From NCBI GenBank assembly GCA_964352985.1, contig CAYGUK010000055.1, positions 1-24,626 of the forward strand: a DNA stretch of 24,626 nt, in the 5' to 3' direction. The notes under the pieces were generated by a model, which was not told the origin of the DNA, made no database searches, and worked only from the letters and a program-made list of their open reading frames with translations. Below are positions 22,214 to 24,626 of this stretch, piece after piece (the first letter of the stretch is position 1; each line of letters opens with the position of its first letter). A program made the translations under genes and the position numbers. Source of the stretch: CAYGUK01 sp964352985. Its GTDB lineage: Bacteria; Pseudomonadota; Gammaproteobacteria; JAHCLG01.

Positions 22214-24626
22214 ATGAAACTCAAGCAACATCAATATAATCTTAAAATAATTAATAAAAAAATAATAGGGTATTTAATTTTAAGCTTGATTGTTTTGATA
22301 ATAGGTTTTTCAATTATATTTCATAAGCAAGCGAATAAAATTTATCAAGAAATTTATAATAATATTATTAACTGGGGTGTTCAACGTGGTTTTGTTGTAA
22401 CACGTTATTCTGTTCCACAAGGTATTTCTAAAACGACAGGGCTTTTAATACTTACCGGTAAATTGATCACGGCACCATTTACTTGGTTTGGTGCGTCGAG
22501 TAAAAGTTTACCCACTCTATATATAAATATTAAATTTAAACATTATCTTACGTTACAACATTATCGTGATAAGGCACTAAAGTTAAATATTTTATCACGT
22601 GAAGAAAATGATTATGTGCCTGGTGTTATAAAATTAAATCAACAAAAACCGCTAAAAATTTGGATCCGTTTAAAGGGAGATATGGTTGATCACTTCAACG
22701 ATACCAAATGGTCGATGCGAATAAAAGTTCGTGGTAATCATGCAATTTTTCACATGCGTCGTTTTTCAATTCAATCACCAGTAAGAAGAGATATTTTAGG
22801 GCCATTGGTATTTCAACAAACACTCAACACCCTCAATCAAAATATCATTATGCCAAGATTTCTTTACAGTCATGTTTATGTGAATGGTGAAGATTTCGGT
22901 ATTATGGCTATTGAAGAACATTTTTCAAAAGAGTTACTTGAGCATCAAGGTTATAGTGATAGTGTTATTTTGAAATTTAATGAAGATTATTTATGGCGAC
23001 ATCAACTCACGCACATAGGATTTAAAAATCCAATCTATAATAATTATCAAACAGCTCAAATATTGACTTTTAGTGAATCAAGGATTTTTCAAAATAAAAA
23101 ACTACATGCAGATTATAAAATGGCGGTTGGACTAATGCGTGCTTATATTAATCAAACTTTACCTGCGCATGATGTGTTTGATGCAAAACAAGTTGCTGAT
23201 TTCTTAGCAACGATTAATTTATGGGGGGGCGCTCATGGCATTCAATGGAATAATGTGCGTTTTTATTTCAACCCGATCACGGCTAAATTACAACCTATTC
23301 CGTATGATTTAGAATTATCAAATAGAACTTATGCAAGTGGTATTGTTACGAGCTATCGTGCGACTTATTATAGTTATTTTTATGAAGATATGTTAGAGGA
23401 TAAAGTTATTAATCACTATTACCAACAAGCACTAAAGCAATATAAAAAAGTGCTGGATGATGGAAGCATGATCCGTCAATTAACAGCGTTAGAAAATAAG
23501 GTGATGAAATTGTTGGGTAAAGAATTTTATTTATATCGACCTTTTCATTTTGATTATTTGAAATATAAAATTGGTTGTTTGATTAATAATAATTGCCCCA
23601 TGCAAAAAATGATTTATACGGCAAAAGATCATGTCTTAGTTGAAGGGGTGAAAGCGGCGTTAAAAATTAAGCCTATTGAAGCTTATGTAATAAATGATAA
23701 TGCATCTTCAATAATAGAATTACAAAATCTGGTATTAGTCCCGTTAAAAGTTAATTATATATATGCTGTAGATGATTCAGGAAAAAGAACTTATATTGAT
23801 TTAAAACAAGCGACGCTACTTCCACCCACGCCTTTATTAACAGTACCAAAATCTGTGAATATCACTATTCCCTTTAAAGTCACACCATTAATGCAATTTT
23901 TTGTCAACGTTAATGCGGAGTTAACACCTCAACTTAAACAAATGTTAGGTGAAACAAAACCAATCACCGTAAAAACACAATATTATGCGCCGAGCATAAA
24001 TGCCACACCTATTCCACAAATGTCTATTGACTTATTACAGAAAAATAATGCTTTTTTGGTAATTGATAAGAAAAACAAAATGATCTCTATAAGAAAAGGA
24101 GTCTGGCAAGTTAAGGGTAACTTATCGTTGCCTTTAAATTATTCACTTCATATCGAAGGCGGAACTACGCTAAAATTTAATTCAGATGAATCCTTGATTG
24201 CGCGGGGCAGTTTAGTTTTTGAAGGTAGCAAATCGAAACCGATTATATTCACCGCAACTAAGCATCAATGGGGTGGAATAATAGTTTTAAATGCGTCAAC
24301 AATTTCAATTTGGCAACATGTCGAAATTAAAAATACTTCAGGTGTTAAACATGGTGATTGGCAAGTACGGGGTGGTGTAACATTTTATCAAAGTCCAATT
24401 AGTATGGATTCTTGTTTTTTTAGCGGCAATAAAGGAGAGGATGCTTTAAATATTGTTCGGTCTAATTTTAAATTAAATCAATTAACCTTGTCTCAGGCAC
24501 TCTCCGATGGTTTTGATAGTGATTTTTCCCAAGGTGAAATTACCAATAGCCATTTTAATCATATTGTTTTAGTCAGTGGTGGTGATGCGAGAGACGGCAG
24601 TGGATCACAGATATTAATATCTAATC
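22214..24626 (+). CDS. CotH-like protein with beta-helix (copy 3, cut by window end)
   Basis: An open frame of 804 codons runs off the window end. It has the same build as the two upstream paralogues: one N-terminal membrane segment (about 19-37), WIRLKGD, SHVYVNGEDFGIMAIEEH, NLWGGAHGIQWNN and LQPIPYDLELS, then a beta-helix with KGEDALNIV and SGGDARDGSGS. Compared with copies 1 and 2, the Asp of DLWG is Asn (N335) and the last Asp of the ELD motif is Ser (S369), so it may be catalytically altered or inactive. It starts 12 nt after the copy 2 stop, with GGGAT upstream of ATG 22214. About 120 residues should lie beyond the window if the length matches its paralogues. Confidence 0.85.
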   Translation, partial: MKLKQHQYNLKIINKKIIGYLILSLIVLIIGFSIIFHKQANKIYQEIYNNIINWGVQRGFVVTRYSVPQGISKTTGLLILTGKLITAPFTWFGASSKSLPTLYINIKFKHYLTLQHYRDKALKLNILSREENDYVPGVIKLNQQKPLKIWIRLKGDMVDHFNDTKWSMRIKVRGNHAIFHMRRFSIQSPVRRDILGPLVFQQTLNTLNQNIIMPRFLYSHVYVNGEDFGIMAIEEHFSKELLEHQGYSDSVILKFNEDYLWRHQLTHIGFKNPIYNNYQTAQILTFSESRIFQNKKLHADYKMAVGLMRAYINQTLPAHDVFDAKQVADFLATINLWGGAHGIQWNNVRFYFNPITAKLQPIPYDLELSNRTYASGIVTSYRATYYSYFYEDMLEDKVINHYYQQALKQYKKVLDDGSMIRQLTALENKVMKLLGKEFYLYRPFHFDYLKYKIGCLINNNCPMQKMIYTAKDHVLVEGVKAALKIKPIEAYVINDNASSIIELQNLVLVPLKVNYIYAVDDSGKRTYIDLKQATLLPPTPLLTVPKSVNITIPFKVTPLMQFFVNVNAELTPQLKQMLGETKPITVKTQYYAPSINATPIPQMSIDLLQKNNAFLVIDKKNKMISIRKGVWQVKGNLSLPLNYSLHIEGGTTLKFNSDESLIARGSLVFEGSKSKPIIFTATKHQWGGIIVLNASTISIWQHVEIKNTSGVKHGDWQVRGGVTFYQSPISMDSCFFSGNKGEDALNIVRSNFKLNQLTLSQALSDGFDSDFSQGEITNSHFNHIVLVSGGDARDGSGSQILISN

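Noticed and set aside
15801..24626. Recent DNA-level duplication or recombination between CotH copies
   Set aside because: The three genes are alike at protein level but differ widely in nucleotides, with no long identical tracts, so duplication is old.
1..24626. tRNA or rRNA genes, insertion sequences, CRISPR arrays, attachment sites
   Set aside because: No cloverleaf, rRNA segment, transposase or integrase reading frame, or regularly spaced repeat was seen by eye.

Overview
This AT-rich window is the chromosome of a gammaproteobacterium. The housekeeping gene content fits a Legionellales/Coxiella-like lineage: a pilBCD-coaE block, fur facing recN-nadK, and an hrcA-grpE-dnaK-dnaJ heat-shock locus. 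That placement is inference from gene content and base composition only.

Bases 1-5501 are read on the minus strand and hold type IV pilus biogenesis. Two tandem major-pilin-like genes lie at 5501-5094 and 4938-4501. They are followed by pilB (assembly ATPase), pilC (platform protein), pilD (prepilin peptidase) and the first 109 codons of coaE, cut by the window edge. A good sigma-54 promoter precedes the first pilin, and a perfect 11-bp stem-loop sits between the two pilins.

Bases 5862-13997 are core genes. fur (+) converges on nadK-recN (-). hrcA (+) diverges from nadK and leads into grpE, dnaK and dnaJ. The dnaK gene has its own sigma-32-like promoter. The nadK/hrcA gap holds a 7-bp palindrome with a 9-nt spacer, which is the geometry of an HrcA (CIRCE) operator but not its usual sequence.

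Bases 14069-24626 are accessory, all on the plus strand, and are the most interesting part. They hold a polytopic membrane protein of unknown function, a 926-aa membrane-anchored CotH-like kinase fused to a C-terminal parallel beta-helix, a DUF4956 membrane protein, and two more CotH/beta-helix paralogues, the last cut by the window end. CotH and DUF4956 genes are commonly found together, often with a VTC-type polyphosphate polymerase. This looks like an expanded version of that poorly understood cassette, facing the periplasm. It has three diverged kinase-like paralogues; the third has lost acidic residues that the other two keep. Each of its two apparent transcription units starts from a TTCGCA-N17-TATA(G/C)T promoter.
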